A DNA stretch of 64,000 nt from Rebecca billardiae RCC1528. Lineage: Eukaryota; Haptophyta. Under the pieces are notes generated by a model, which had not been told where the DNA came from, did no database searches, and saw only the letters and a list, made by a program, of their open reading frames with translations. The stretch is taken from positions 868,001-932,000 of the forward strand of contig OZ251245.1 of assembly GCA_965240325.2 (NCBI GenBank), written 5' to 3'. Numbering within the stretch: position 1 is the first letter of the stretch; the number at the start of each line of letters is the position of its first letter. The position numbers and the translations under genes are program-made. Positions 1 through 9,505 of this stretch are shown piece after piece.

Positions 1-2061
1 GCCCGACGGCGGCCGTCCGAGCGGCGAGTGACACGCCTGCTGCGCCTGCCACGCCCGGCACACCGCCTGCATCGAGATGGCCGGCACTGTGGTGTCGCCG
101 TCGTCGCTCGCGCCGACGGCGGCGTCCTCCTCCATGCTCAGAGGCCACGGCTGCGCGTGCCGCGCGCGCGCGCACCGCGCCGCGGCGGGGGCGTTCAGAG
201 CAGCGCTCGCAGCACCGCCCAGCACGCACGCAGCCAGCACACACCGCGCGCGCGCGCGCACCCGCCTATACACATACTGCGTGGCGGTCGGCTCGCCCAC
301 GCCGACGACGCAGTGCACCGGCACGGGCGGCGCGCGCCACACGCGGTCGACCGTGCGCGCGCCGCGCTCGTACAGCTCCGTCAGCCGCTCGCGCCTCCGG
401 CCCCACCGGCTCCCATCCTGCTCCATCGCGTCGAATAAAGAAAAATAAGACGAGAAATTCGCCGGGTAGAATGCGTACGCGCGCGCCGCGCCGTCGGCCG
501 TCGTGGCGGCGGCGGGCGGCGGCGCGGGCGCGTCGGCGCGCGGCGCGCCCGGCGGCCGGGCCCCGGGCTGCGCGCCCGCTGCACGGCCGGCGGATGCGTC
601 GCGAGCGCGAGGCGCAGCTGTCGAGAGCCCTGGCTCGGCAGTAGCAGCGGCGCGGCCGCCGGGCACGGCCGGCGCGCCGGTCGCGCGCGCGCCGGCGGCA
701 CTGCCGGCGGCAGCGCTCGGGCGCTGCCCTCCACTGATTGACGTTGGCCGCGGCGTCGGCGGCGGCGGCGGCGGCACGGCCGCCGCCGCCGCCGCCACCG
801 CAGGTGCGCGCGCGGCCGGCACGCTGGCGCCCGGCTGCGTCTCGCGCGCGCCGGCGGCGGCCGCGGACGCGCCCACGGGCGCTGCCGTGGACGAGGGCGC
901 GGGCCAGAGCGCGGACGCGGGCCGAGCTGGCTGCGCGAGGGCCATGGTGCCGTTCGGCGAGACGCCCACCGCCGTCGTCGTCGACGGCGCAAGCGCCTCC
1001 GCCGCGCTCCGCGCCGCGCCATGCGCCGGCTGCTGCGCCTGCTCGGCCGCGCCCGCGCCCGGCCGCCGGCCGGCGCCGGCCGGCGCCGGCGGCGGCGCCG
1101 CTGCCGCCGCCGCGCCCTTCTCCGGCATGACGAGGAGCGCGCGCTCGCGCCACACGCGCGGGTGCGGCAGGAGCATGAACGCCGAGTCGAGCTCGCGCGC
1201 CAGGTCGCGCGTCTCCGCGTCCGTCAGGATGTACCGCGAGAGCACCTCCGCCCCCGACACGAGCGTCTTGAGCGACTTGGGGGAGCCAGCTAGCGGGGAC
1301 GCGACCGCGATCACCGAGCGCACGCGCGCGAGGGTCTCGAGGTCGAAGCGCTCGAGGCAGTGGTGCAGCTGCAGCATGCCGAGCGAGTGCGCCACCAGGT
1401 GCGCCCCGCCGCCGCCGCCCGCGCCGCCCACGCCGAACGCGCCGCCGCCGCCCGCCGCGCGCTCGAGCGTGCGCCTCAGGTCGAGGCAGAAAGTGTTCTG
1501 CTGCGGCAGCCGGCGCCAGTCGTACGGCACGCCGAAGAGGTTGGCGCCCGGCGTGTACCCGAGGCGCTCGAGCTCCTTGATCAGGTCCCAGAACACCTTC
1601 GCCTCCATCATGCAGTCCGCCTTCCGCGTCTTGAGCACGCACGCGACGCCCTTGAGCCCGTGGTTGCCGCGGTCGGGCTCGACGCGCACGTCCGCGTCCT
1701 CGTACGACATGAGCTCGGAGATCCAGTGCGAGTGCACGGGCGTGTTGAACATCGCGCTCGCCATCGTGAGCCGCATGAACGGCGGCAGCCAGATCCGGTC
1801 GCGCAGCTCCGGCGCCTTGCCGCCGGCCAGCACGTCGGTGTTCGAGCTCGCGTTCACGCGGAACAGGCGGCTCGACATGAGGCCGGGCACGAGGACGATC
1901 GGCTCGCAGGGCGAGGGCTTGAGGCTGCACAGCTTGGGCGGCCCGGCGCCGACCGTCGCCGCGCCGAGCGCGAGGGCAGCCAGCGCGCACGCCGCCAGCC
2001 GACGAGCTGGTCGGCGCCGTCGGCGCGGCCGCGGCGGCCCCATGCTGACCGAAGTCGTCAT
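1..2061 (-). CDS. LCAT/PDAT-family acyltransferase, 3' end beyond left edge
   Basis: This is a lecithin:cholesterol acyltransferase-like alpha/beta hydrolase, a family that moves acyl groups from phospholipid to sterol or diacylglycerol or acts as a phospholipase. The frame is open from the ATG at 2061 to base 1. After a basic start comes a hydrophobic stretch (about residues 20-43, signal peptide or ER anchor). Next come the family's early VPGLMSSRLF block (about 56-67), PYDWR (179-183) and the nucleophile elbow AHSLG (Ser226). Near the edge, GDTTVPAIS supplies the acidic residue; the catalytic His would lie outside the window. A likely intron at 151-261 (GTGCGC...CGCAG, 111 nt) joins exons 262-2061 and <1-150 in phase 0. 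A long Ala/Gly/Pro-rich insertion (about 1100-430) separates the two halves and is unusual for the family. ATG 2043 is an alternative start. The family assignment is firm; the substrate is unknown. Confidence 0.88.
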   Translation of the reverse strand, partial: MTTSVSMGPPRPRRRRRPARRLAACALAALALGAATVGAGPPKLCSLKPSPCEPIVLVPGLMSSRLFRVNASSNTDVLAGGKAPELRDRIWLPPFMRLTMASAMFNTPVHSHWISELMSYEDADVRVEPDRGNHGLKGVACVLKTRKADCMMEAKVFWDLIKELERLGYTPGANLFGVPYDWRRLPQQNTFCLDLRRTLERAAGGGGAFGVGGAGGGGGAHLVAHSLGMLQLHHCLERFDLETLARVRSVIAVASPLAGSPKSLKTLVSGAEVLSRYILTDAETRDLARELDSAFMLLPHPRVWRERALLVMPEKGAAAAAAPPPAPAGAGRRPGAGAAEQAQQPAHGAARSAAEALAPSTTTAVGVSPNGTMALAQPARPASALWPAPSSTAAPVGASAAAAGARETQPGASVPAARAPAVAAAAAAVPPPPPPTPRPTSISGGQRPSAAAGSAAGARATGAPAVPGGRAAATAEPGLSTAAPRARDASAGRAAGAQPGARPPGAPRADAPAPPPAAATTADGAARAYAFYPANFSSYFSLFDAMEQDGSRWGRRRERLTELYERGARTVDRVWRAPPVPVHCVVGVGEPTATQYVYRRVRARARCVLAACVLGGAASAALNAPAAARCARARHAQPWPLSMEEDAAVGASDDGDTTVPAISMQAVCRAWQAQQACHSPLGRPPSG

Positions 2062-2847
2062 CAGCGCTCGCGAGTCGGGGGCCGGCCCGCGCTCCGGTTG
2101 GGCAGCGCGGCGCCGCCCAGCCGGACGCACGAACGGTTGGCCCCCGTAGGATACTCTCGACGACGGCACGCGGACGGTCGTGATGCACGCGGGACAGCAC
2201 ATCAGGGGCATTCGGTGCACTAGCGAGGGTGGCATACGATGTCATCCCGACGTATGCATCCGTAGTATGCTTGCCCGGCCCCAGGCGCCCTGTCATCCGG
2301 CACAATGTCACGTGCGTGGGCTTCACGCGGTCGTGATCGCGGGGTTCAACATGCTGTTCCGAACGAGCGCACGCACGCGCGCCGGCGCGAGGCGAGCGCG
2401 AGGAATGCACCCCTCGCGTGCTCGTGCGGGCAAACGCACTTCACGAGCACCCCACAGGCGCCAAGAACTTCCTCCGATGGCGATGCGCAGGCCGCTAGCC
2501 CCCACGAGCGCGGGGCGAACCACGCCGCAGAGGCGATGTCGCCGCTTCCCGCGCTGGGCCGGGGCTCTAGGTTTTCTTGCAACGTTCTTTTTTTATTTAA
2601 TAGCAGTCGTCAGGCTGATCTCGCCTGCAGACCAATTCTATGATTTAAAGACACAGGCACGAGGGCGCAGCTCTCCTGATTCGTCTGTAGTGGTACTGGT
2701 CGAAGCTTGCAGCAGTGGCAGTGGTGTGAGCGCGTTGATGTTGCTTACAATGTTGGTCCCCATGGCGGATGTCGTTGTTGAGACCTGAGCTGTGTGCGCC
2801 TAGCTCTTATTCTTAGCAGTAAACTGTTTGACGACAAATCACCTAAG
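2062..2847. other. Intergenic; SINE-head fragment near 2784-2831
   Basis: Between the starts and ends of two minus-strand genes I see no coding frame I would support. Bases 2784-2831 carry the dispersed motif ctgagctgtg...ctcttattcttag...gtaaactg that recurs at 22.4, 39.1 and 46.4 kb. A T-rich run lies at 2585-2605. Confidence 0.5.
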
Positions 2848-5403
2848 CTACAGCAGTGGCAGCGCTACGACCGCATCCGCGTGCGGCACAGGCGCTGCCG
2901 GCAGCGCCCCCCCGGGGGGCGGGCGGCGAGGCTGCGCGCCCGCGTCCGCCGACTCCGCGGCGCGCGAGACGACGAGGGGCATGACGTGGGCGACCCAGAC
3001 GTCCACGAACGCGCCCGCCCGCCCGCCGCTTGCCGCCGCCGCGGCCGCGACGGCCTCCGGCTGCTGATCGCGGCGCAGGCTGGGCGTTCGGCTGTGCCCG
3101 TCGCGCGCGCTCGTCGTCACCACCGAGAACGCGCCGCCGCCGCCGCCGCCTCCGAGCCGAGTGCCAGCGATGCGTGAGCCAATCAACAGCAGGGTGACGG
3201 CGCGCGCGCGCGCGGCGGGAGGGAACAGGGCGTGCGCGGCGGCGCTCCAGGGTCCCGCGGCGCGCACGACGAGCTCGGCGACCGCGCGCGCGCTCGGGCT
3301 GCACGCGTCGCCCTGCGCCAGCACCGCCTCCGCGCGCGTGAGCGGCGTCGGCGAGCCCAGGGGCCCCGCTGCGTCGGCCACCGCTCTGAGCGCGCGCGTG
3401 CGCGCGGCCGGCGCGTGCGGATCGGCACCCGCGCTGAGGAGTGCGGCGGCGCGCGCGGGCGTGAGGTGCTCGACGTGGTGCAGCGGCGTGAAGCCGTCCG
3501 TCTCGTCGAGCCAGCGCAGCAGCGACTCGTCCGCCGCCGAGTGCCTCGCCAGCTCGCGCGTCGCCTCGCCGGACGCGGCGCCATGGGCCACCAGCACGCG
3601 TGCCAAATCAGCATGGCCGCCGATGAGCGCGCCCGCAAGTGGCAGGAGCCCTCCCACGGAGGGCCGGTTGGGGTCGGCGCCGTGCGCGAGCAGCAGCGTC
3701 GCGCAGCGCACGTACCCGCGCTGGCACGCGCCGAGCAGCGGCGTCGCGCCGCCCGCCGCCGCGCGCCGGTTCGGATCGGCGCGCGCGCCGATCAGCGCGC
3801 GCGCCGCGCCCGCGTGACCCTCTGCCGCGGCGAGCAGCAGCGGCGTCGCGCCAAAGGCGTTGAGCGGGTCCGGGCCTGCGCCGGCGGCGAGCAGCGCGCG
3901 CACGACCGCCGCGTGGCCGCGCTGGCTCGCCAGGTGCAGCGCGCTCGCGCCGCTCAGCCGGTTCGGCGCGCGCACCGCCGCGCCGGCCTGCAGCAGCGCG
4001 CGCAGGGCCAGCATGGAGCCTGTCTCCGCCGCCATGTGTAAAGGCAGGGCTCCGGTGCGGGTGGGCGCGGCCGGGTCCGCGCGCGCGGCGAGGAGCAGCC
4101 GGACGCACGCGTCGTGCGCGCCGAGGCACGCGACGTGCAGCGCGCCCTCGCCGCGCACGCCGCCGTCCGCGCGCGGGTCCGCCCTCGCCCGCACGAGCGC
4201 CGCCACCGCGCCAGCATGGCCGCCGCGCGTCGCAGCGATCAGCGCGGTGCTGCCGTCGCGCGCGCGGAGCTCGGTGGCGGCGCGCGCGCCGAGCAGCAGC
4301 TGCACCGCGTCGGCGTGGCCCCGCGCGCTCGCGGCGAAGAGCGCGCTCACGCCCGCGCCCGTCTGCACGTCCAGCCGCGCGCCGAGCCCGAGCAGCGCGC
4401 GGCACACGTCCCCGTGCCCAGCGGCCGCGGCGGCCATGAGCGCTGTGCCTCCGGTGGAGCGCGCGCGCGCGTCGATCACCGCGCCGTGCGCGCCGAGCAG
4501 CGTGACGCACTCGGCGTGGCCGCACGCGCTCGCGCACCAGATGAGCGGCGCGCGGTGCTCCGCGCTCTCCACGCCCGTCTCGAGCCTCGCCACCGCGCTG
4601 CCGGCCGTCGAAGCGCGAACGCCCGCCGCGGCGGCAGCCGCCTCCGCCGCTGACGGGTCGGACGGCGGCGTGGCCGCGCGCTCGCGCGCGGGCGGCGCGC
4701 GCGCGTGGTGCGTGGGGATCTTGCCGTCGGGCGAGGCGCCGGCGAGCAGCAGCGCGCGCGCGATGTGCACATGCCCGCGCACGCACGCCTCGCCCAGCGC
4801 CGTCAGTCCGGACGCGGCCGCAGAGTCCGGCTCCGCTCCGTGCTGCAGTAAGACCTGGCAAGGGCCCAGGTGGCCCGCGGCCGCGGCGCGCACGAGGGGC
4901 GGCACGCCCGACGCGTCGCGCAGCTCGGCGCGCGCGCCCCCGCGCAGCAGCGCCACCACGCACCGCGTGCGGCCCATCTGGCTCGCCTCGTGCAGCGCCA
5001 GGCCGCCGTCCGGGTCGGCCGCCTGCGCAAGAAGCAGCTGCACGCAACCGTCGTGCCCCCCGCGCGCGGCGGCTCCGAGCGCGCGCGCCGAGCCCGCGTC
5101 CGCGCCGTGCGCGAGGAGGAGCTCGACGGCTGGCGTCGAGCCCGCACTGCACGCCGCGACCAGCGGCGTCTCGCCCGTCGGCCCCGGCTCGTCCACGGGC
5201 GCGCCGAGCGCGAGCAGCTGCTTGCACACGTCGGTGAGCCCGCGGCGCGCGGCGGTGCGCAGGGCGGCCGAGGCGGCGACGGCGGCCTCCGACGACGGCT
5301 TGGGGTTGCTCGGCGCCGCGCGCAGCTCACGTAGCACGCGCGCGCTCGCCGCGAGCTCGCGCGACTCGGAGGACGCGCGCTGTCGCGCTATGGGCGGGAG
5401 CAT
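2848..5403 (-). CDS. Large ankyrin-repeat protein
   Basis: This single open frame of 851 residues is almost wholly ankyrin repeats. About 16 consecutive units run from roughly residue 50 to 670 with the signature G-x-T-P/A-L-x-x-A-A-x-x-G-H-x-x-x-V-x-x-L-L-x-x-G-A-D. Ankyrin stacks bind proteins; no enzymatic domain is visible. A low-complexity Ala/Pro/Ser segment near residues 235-265 interrupts the stack. After the repeats, a tail segment (APWSAAAHALFPPAARARAV type, then a hydrophobic LLLIGSRIAGTR) resembles the C-terminal block many algal ankyrin proteins share. The last 100 residues are Gly/Ala-rich. The ATG at 5403 is the first in the frame. It is divergent from SF3B5, with starts 240 bp apart, so the two may share a promoter. 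The partner is unknown. Confidence 0.88.
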   Translation of the reverse strand: MLPPIARQRASSESRELAASARVLRELRAAPSNPKPSSEAAVAASAALRTAARRGLTDVCKQLLALGAPVDEPGPTGETPLVAACSAGSTPAVELLLAHGADAGSARALGAAARGGHDGCVQLLLAQAADPDGGLALHEASQMGRTRCVVALLRGGARAELRDASGVPPLVRAAAAGHLGPCQVLLQHGAEPDSAAASGLTALGEACVRGHVHIARALLLAGASPDGKIPTHHARAPPARERAATPPSDPSAAEAAAAAAGVRASTAGSAVARLETGVESAEHRAPLIWCASACGHAECVTLLGAHGAVIDARARSTGGTALMAAAAAGHGDVCRALLGLGARLDVQTGAGVSALFAASARGHADAVQLLLGARAATELRARDGSTALIAATRGGHAGAVAALVRARADPRADGGVRGEGALHVACLGAHDACVRLLLAARADPAAPTRTGALPLHMAAETGSMLALRALLQAGAAVRAPNRLSGASALHLASQRGHAAVVRALLAAGAGPDPLNAFGATPLLLAAAEGHAGAARALIGARADPNRRAAAGGATPLLGACQRGYVRCATLLLAHGADPNRPSVGGLLPLAGALIGGHADLARVLVAHGAASGEATRELARHSAADESLLRWLDETDGFTPLHHVEHLTPARAAALLSAGADPHAPAARTRALRAVADAAGPLGSPTPLTRAEAVLAQGDACSPSARAVAELVVRAAGPWSAAAHALFPPAARARAVTLLLIGSRIAGTRLGGGGGGGAFSVVTTSARDGHSRTPSLRRDQQPEAVAAAAAASGGRAGAFVDVWVAHVMPLVVSRAAESADAGAQPRRPPPGGALPAAPVPHADAVVALPLL

Positions 5404-5643
5404 GGAAGTGCTGGGCGACGGACGTTACACGCGTTACACGCCCGCCATCACGCGTCCGAGAGGCCGGAGAGAGACAAGGGCGTCCGGTGCAGCCGTGTGG
5501 GCTGTGGCGGTGTGGGCAGCCGGACCTGGAAACACCGACGAACTTGCAGCGATCGTCGTCGAGGCGCGAGCCTCCATCCTGCCGAGAGGCGCGGCCGATA
5601 GCGGGAGTGCCTCTCGCGCTCAGCGTGGCCATCGACGCGCAGC

Positions 5644-5922
5644 ATGGGGACGGAGCTGCGCGCCAGCGACCGCTTCTCCATCAACAGCCAGCTCGAGCAC
5701 CTCCAGTCGAAGCACGTTGGCACGGGCCACGCGGACATGACGAAGCACGAGTGGGCGGTCAACCAGCACCGCGACTCGTACGCGTCCTACATCGGCCGCC
5801 AGAGCATGCTGCACTACTTTGCGGTGGCGGAGGGAGAAAGCTACGGGCGCACGCGCTATTCGTGCATGCAGAAAATGATCCAGCCGTGCGGCCCGCCACC
5901 AGTGCGCAAAGCTGACGAATAG
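5644..5922 (+). CDS. SF3B5: Splicing factor 3B subunit 5 (SF3b10)
   Basis: This 92-residue protein matches the small, highly conserved SF3B5/SF3b10 subunit of the U2 snRNP SF3b complex, which supports SF3B1 in branch-site recognition in the nucleus. Diagnostic blocks are visible in order: SQLEHLQSKHVGTGHADMTK (residues about 15-34), the VNQHRDSY motif (39-46), LHYFAVAE (57-64) and the C-terminal MIQPCGPP (79-86). Length is normal (human about 86). The ATG at 5644 gives exactly the conserved N-terminus. No intron is needed. It is head-to-head with the ankyrin-repeat gene. Confidence 0.97.
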   Translation: MGTELRASDRFSINSQLEHLQSKHVGTGHADMTKHEWAVNQHRDSYASYIGRQSMLHYFAVAEGESYGRTRYSCMQKMIQPCGPPPVRKADE

Positions 5923-6289
5923 AAGCTGGCAGACGCGCCGTGCTGACGATCGGGATAATGTCAGCCGCGACTCTCAGACGAAGCCTGTCACCGACGTATC
6001 TAGAAGTCAGCGTCAGATCGATTGACGCCGATCGCGGACTGAACACTGATAGCTCTGATCATCTGGATGAACAATTCCCACGTAATGCACGGCGCCCGCC
6101 ACGGGCACGAGCGGCCCTGACTGCGTCAGCATGGACGTGGTAGGCCGGCGAGTGACGAGGCCCGGAGGCTCACTCGGAGCTGAGGCCAGCACTGGCCGCC
6201 TGAATCAAGATTAGCCTGAAGACCGGCCACGCGCACAGGCACGGCCCCGGGCCGCCGCGGCCCGGACGGCGCACCGCGGCCGCGCGGCG
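5923..6289. other. Intergenic between two converging gene ends
   Basis: This 367-bp gap separates the 3' ends of SF3B5 (+) and MRS2 (-). It holds no credible gene. Bases about 6059-6081 match 23 bases inside the duplicated block near 23008-23030 (ctggatgaacaattcccacg core), so at least one dispersed repeat fragment lies here. Confidence 0.5.
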
Positions 6290-7975
6290 TCACCGGAACG
6301 TCCAGAGCTGGCGCGGCACGTCGTACCTGCGCCAGAGCGCGGCGATCTCGGAGGCGGACACCTTGCCGTCGCGCTCCTCCGTGTCGAGCGCGCGCATGAT
6401 GATGCCGAGCTCAGACTGCGTGAGCGGCACGCCCGAGGCCTGCTCGAGCTCGCGGCGCAGCGCGTCGGCGGAGAGGGGCTGGCCGTCGGAGCCGAGCGGC
6501 TCCGCACTGAGCGCGCCGCCGCCCGAGAGCGGCATCGTCAGCTCCGGCGGCAGCTTCTTTGCAAGCACAAACTGCAGCGAGTCGAGCCGGCGGAAGACGC
6601 GGCGCACGGCGCTCGAGCTCTCGAGCTGGCGCGAGAGGATGCGCCGCCGGCTGGCGGCGCCGCGGAAGCCGTGGAGGTAGGCCCAGCAGCCACCGAGCAT
6701 GGCGACGCTCGCCACGGCCGAGCCCGCCGCGACGATCCCGAACACGCCCGGCGCCTCCTCGAATCCGGACGTGAGGTTCATCCCGAAAAGTCCGGAAGCG
6801 GTCATCGTGAGCGCGAGCGAGGTCGAGACCATGGCCAGGTGCACGTTCATCGCCACCATCCGGTTGCGCGAGATGTCGAGGTGGAGGCGCGCGAGCTCGG
6901 CGGCGGAGACGACGCGCTTCTTCAGCGCCTGCGCCTCCGCCACCACCATCGCCATCTGCCGGGCGTACTCCTCCAGGAGCAGCTCCACCGCCTCGTGATG
7001 CTGCACGGGCGGGCGCGCGCCGTCGAGCGTCGCCTTCTCGGACAGCAGCATGTCGAGCATGTCCTCGTCGGAGGAGAGGAGGTCCATCAGCACCTTGAGC
7101 AGGTCGCTCGCCTCGGACTCGAACGCGTGGAGCGAGTCGCGCAGCGGCATCAGCGTGCTCACGTCCGCCATCCGGTAGTTCTCATCCATCGAGTAAGGGC
7201 CGGTGTCCGCGACGATGGACGGCAGCAGCGCGTCCACAATCGGCGAGAGGAGGGCGGCGCGCCGCGTGTACGAGGAGGCGACCTCGGCGAGGACGTGGTC
7301 GAGGACGCGCATCTCGAAGGAGTCGCGCACGCTGGCCGGGTCGTCGCACCCCGCGCCCTCCTCCTGCCCGCCGCCGCCGCCGCCGCCGGCCGCGCCGGCC
7401 GCCACCTCGAACGCCGCCCACTCCGCGAGCTTTCCCTCGAGCCGATGCGCAAAGTCTGAGACGAGCGTGGAGTGCGCGTCGAAGAGGAAGATCTCCTCGC
7501 GGCGGAGCACGCAGCGGATGTGGCCGGCGGTGATCATGATCGCGTCCTGCCGCACGAGCACGCGCGGCGGGCGCGACGCCGACACGCGGTTCTCGGCCGG
7601 GTCGCTCGAGACGTCAAACGTGAGCATGTCGCGCGGGAAGAGCGACGCGCGCCCGAGCAGCTCGGTGTGCGTGATGGGCGCGCGGTTGCGCGAGCCGTCC
7701 GAGCCGATGCGCCACACGTCGTACCACCGCTCGCGCCGCGGGTGGCCGCGGCTCGACGCGCGGCGCGCGATCGCACCGGGCGGCCGCGTCTCAGTCGCGA
7801 GCGCGCGCCATCCGTAGCACGGCGCGGCGCCTCTTGGGCTGCCGCCGAGCGGGCTGCGCCGTGCGAGCGCGCATGGTGTGCATGCGCGAGACCACGCCGC
7901 GGCCTGCGCCACCGGCGCGCGCCACGCAGCGCGTGCCGCGCCACCGGCGCGCGCGCGCAGCAGGCTGGCCGACAT
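6290..7975 (-). CDS. MRS2: MRS2/CorA-type Mg2+ channel, probably mitochondrial
   Basis: MRS2 proteins form pentameric Mg2+ channels, typically in the mitochondrial inner membrane. The protein (561 aa from ATG 7975) shows an Arg/Ala-rich N-terminus ending RALATE, like a mitochondrial presequence. It then has the MRS2 matrix domain (VRQDAIMITAGHIRCVLRRE, residues about 141-160; the DENYRMADV helix region) and TM1 (about 376-397). TM1 ends in the diagnostic GMN motif (398-400), followed by TM2 (411-434). I chose 7975 because the frame upstream (to 8197) runs into a repeat arm and lacks presequence character. The unusual C-terminus continues about 120 residues past TM2 and ends with an EF-hand-like loop (about 532-543, TEERDGKVSASE), degenerate at position 1. 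It is divergent from SNW1, with inverted repeats between. Confidence 0.93.
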   Translation of the reverse strand: MSASLLRARAGGAARAAWRAPVAQAAAWSRACTPCALARRSPLGGSPRGAAPCYGWRALATETRPPGAIARRASSRGHPRRERWYDVWRIGSDGSRNRAPITHTELLGRASLFPRDMLTFDVSSDPAENRVSASRPPRVLVRQDAIMITAGHIRCVLRREEIFLFDAHSTLVSDFAHRLEGKLAEWAAFEVAAGAAGGGGGGGQEEGAGCDDPASVRDSFEMRVLDHVLAEVASSYTRRAALLSPIVDALLPSIVADTGPYSMDENYRMADVSTLMPLRDSLHAFESEASDLLKVLMDLLSSDEDMLDMLLSEKATLDGARPPVQHHEAVELLLEEYARQMAMVVAEAQALKKRVVSAAELARLHLDISRNRMVAMNVHLAMVSTSLALTMTASGLFGMNLTSGFEEAPGVFGIVAAGSAVASVAMLGGCWAYLHGFRGAASRRRILSRQLESSSAVRRVFRRLDSLQFVLAKKLPPELTMPLSGGGALSAEPLGSDGQPLSADALRRELEQASGVPLTQSELGIIMRALDTEERDGKVSASEIAALWRRYDVPRQLWTFR

Positions 7976-8235
7976 GGATGCCGCTCGCGATGACCGCGGA
8001 AGGGGCGGAAAAAGAGTTCGTTCGCTGAGTTCTGACTTCTGAGTTCTGACTGTTGTGTGCCTGCGCCCGCGCGCTCGCGGGCGCGGGGGGCGCCCGGACA
8101 CCACCCGTTCCACGGGGTGTTGTTCCGCCGCTCGCCAGGGCAGCCAGGCGGCCCCGCACCACGGCTGCCCACCTGGTGGCGGCAGGATGGCGAACAAGTG
8201 GCGCGTGGCCGACGTGCGACCGAGAGAAGCGTGAC

Positions 8236-9229
8236 TTGGGCGGCGCGCGCCGCGCGGGCGGGATGGCTCGGACCCACGCGCGCCTTTGAGCGCCCGGCGA
8301 CCGCGCGCGCATCGGCTTCCTCCGCCTGCAAGTCGCCCGCGACCGCGGCCGCCGCCCGCGCTTCAAGTGGGTTGACTGCGCCCGAGTCTGCTCGCCGCCG
8401 AGCGCGGGGATGAGTTGAGCGCGGCGCGAGGCGGCGATCGCGATCGGGCGATCGCATGTGCCCATCTGCGCCCCCTTCGCCACGGCGCGACCGCTTCAGC
8501 ATGCGTATGTGACCCCACTTGTCCGGGATGTCGGGAGCGGGCGAACATTGTCGGCCACCGTGTCCGCGCGCGCCGCGCGCGCGCAGGGCTCGTTCGGATC
8601 GGAAACACGTCACAAACGGCATCAGGGCATGCCGATGGTCATGTATTGCCCCGCATGGGCCACCTAGGTCATGCCATCCACTGCTCTGCCAGCTTGCAAC
8701 GTGCGTCAATGCTGACGACAACTTTCTGGTGAGAAGAACTTGCTTAGCGAGTTCTGTCACAATGGTGTACACGGCATCAGTAGACGTCACATGACGGCAG
8801 ATGCGGACCAACCGTGCCCATCAGCTTGCGCGGGGAAGACATCACGAGACGCCACGGAGTGACCTCCGATCCGAACGAGCCCTGCGCGCGCGCGGCGCGC
8901 GCGGACACGGTGGCCGACAATGTTCGCCCGCTCCCGACATCCCGGACAAGTGGGGTCACATACGCATGCTGAAGCGGTCGCGCCGTGGCGAAGGGGGCGC
9001 AGATGGGCACATGCGATCGCCCGATCGCGATCGCCGCCTCGCGCCGCGCTCAACTCATCCCCGCGCTCGGCGGCGAGCAGACTCGGGCGCAGTCAACCCA
9101 CTTGAAGCGGGCGGCGGCCGCGGTCGCGGGCGACTTGCAGGCGGAGGAAGCCGATGCGCGCGCGGTCGCCGGGCGCTCAAAGGCGCGCATGTGTCCGAGC
9201 CACCCCGCGAGCGCGGCGCGCAGCGCCAA
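8236..9229. repeat. Large inverted repeat (foldback), arms about 365 bp
   Basis: Bases 8236-8602 and 8866-9229 are near-identical reverse complements, separated by 263 bp. The match ends sharply at the inner side (ccgatccgaacgag boundary at 8866; mirrored at 8602) and becomes more diverged at the outer ends. Both arms translate to the same antisense peptide, which shows identity rather than coding. The pair lies between the starts of MRS2 and SNW1. I see no transposase. It may be a foldback element or a local inverted duplication. Confidence 0.9.
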
Positions 9230-9333
9230 CAGCAACTCATCGACAGCTGAGCGTGGGGATCGCCGCGACGTCGACGTCGCCCGCCCGCCCCCGCCCCTTC
9301 TCAACGGCCGCGGCCCCGCGTGCGCCCACTGTG

Positions 9334-9389
9334 GTCCGGGAGCTGATTGGGTCGAATCTGGCTAGATTCGACCCAATCAGCTCCCGGAC
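9334..9389. repeat. Perfect 26-bp palindromic hairpin with 4-nt loop
   Basis: Bases 9334-9359 are exactly complementary to 9364-9389, with loop ggct (9360-9363). The arm starts gtccgggagctgattggg and includes the AT-rich core gattgggtcgaatct. It sits 117 bp upstream of the SNW1 ATG, so it would lie in the promoter or 5' UTR of that gene. Confidence 0.9.
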
Positions 9390-9505
9390 CGGTTTACACT
9401 AATCGCCCTTCGTGGAACGGGTGGAAGCTCCAGCTCCGGACTGTCATTGTGCAAAGCTTGTGGGGTTGGCTTCCCCAGCTTTTTGCCCTTCTCACGCACT
9501 TCCAC

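Noticed and set aside
503-2149. Long plus-strand frame opposite LCAT
   Set aside because: It mirrors the LCAT codons on the other strand. Only the minus frame has signal peptide, PYDWR and AHSLG motifs.
266-2410. Long minus-strand frame of 714 codons over the LCAT gene
   Set aside because: It is one base out of register with the LCAT frame and is Arg/Ala/Pro-rich with no motif. GC-rich third positions keep antisense and shifted frames open.
3608-5740. Long frames on both strands across the ankyrin gene
   Set aside because: They are shifted or antisense translations of the repeat region, low complexity, with no domain signature.
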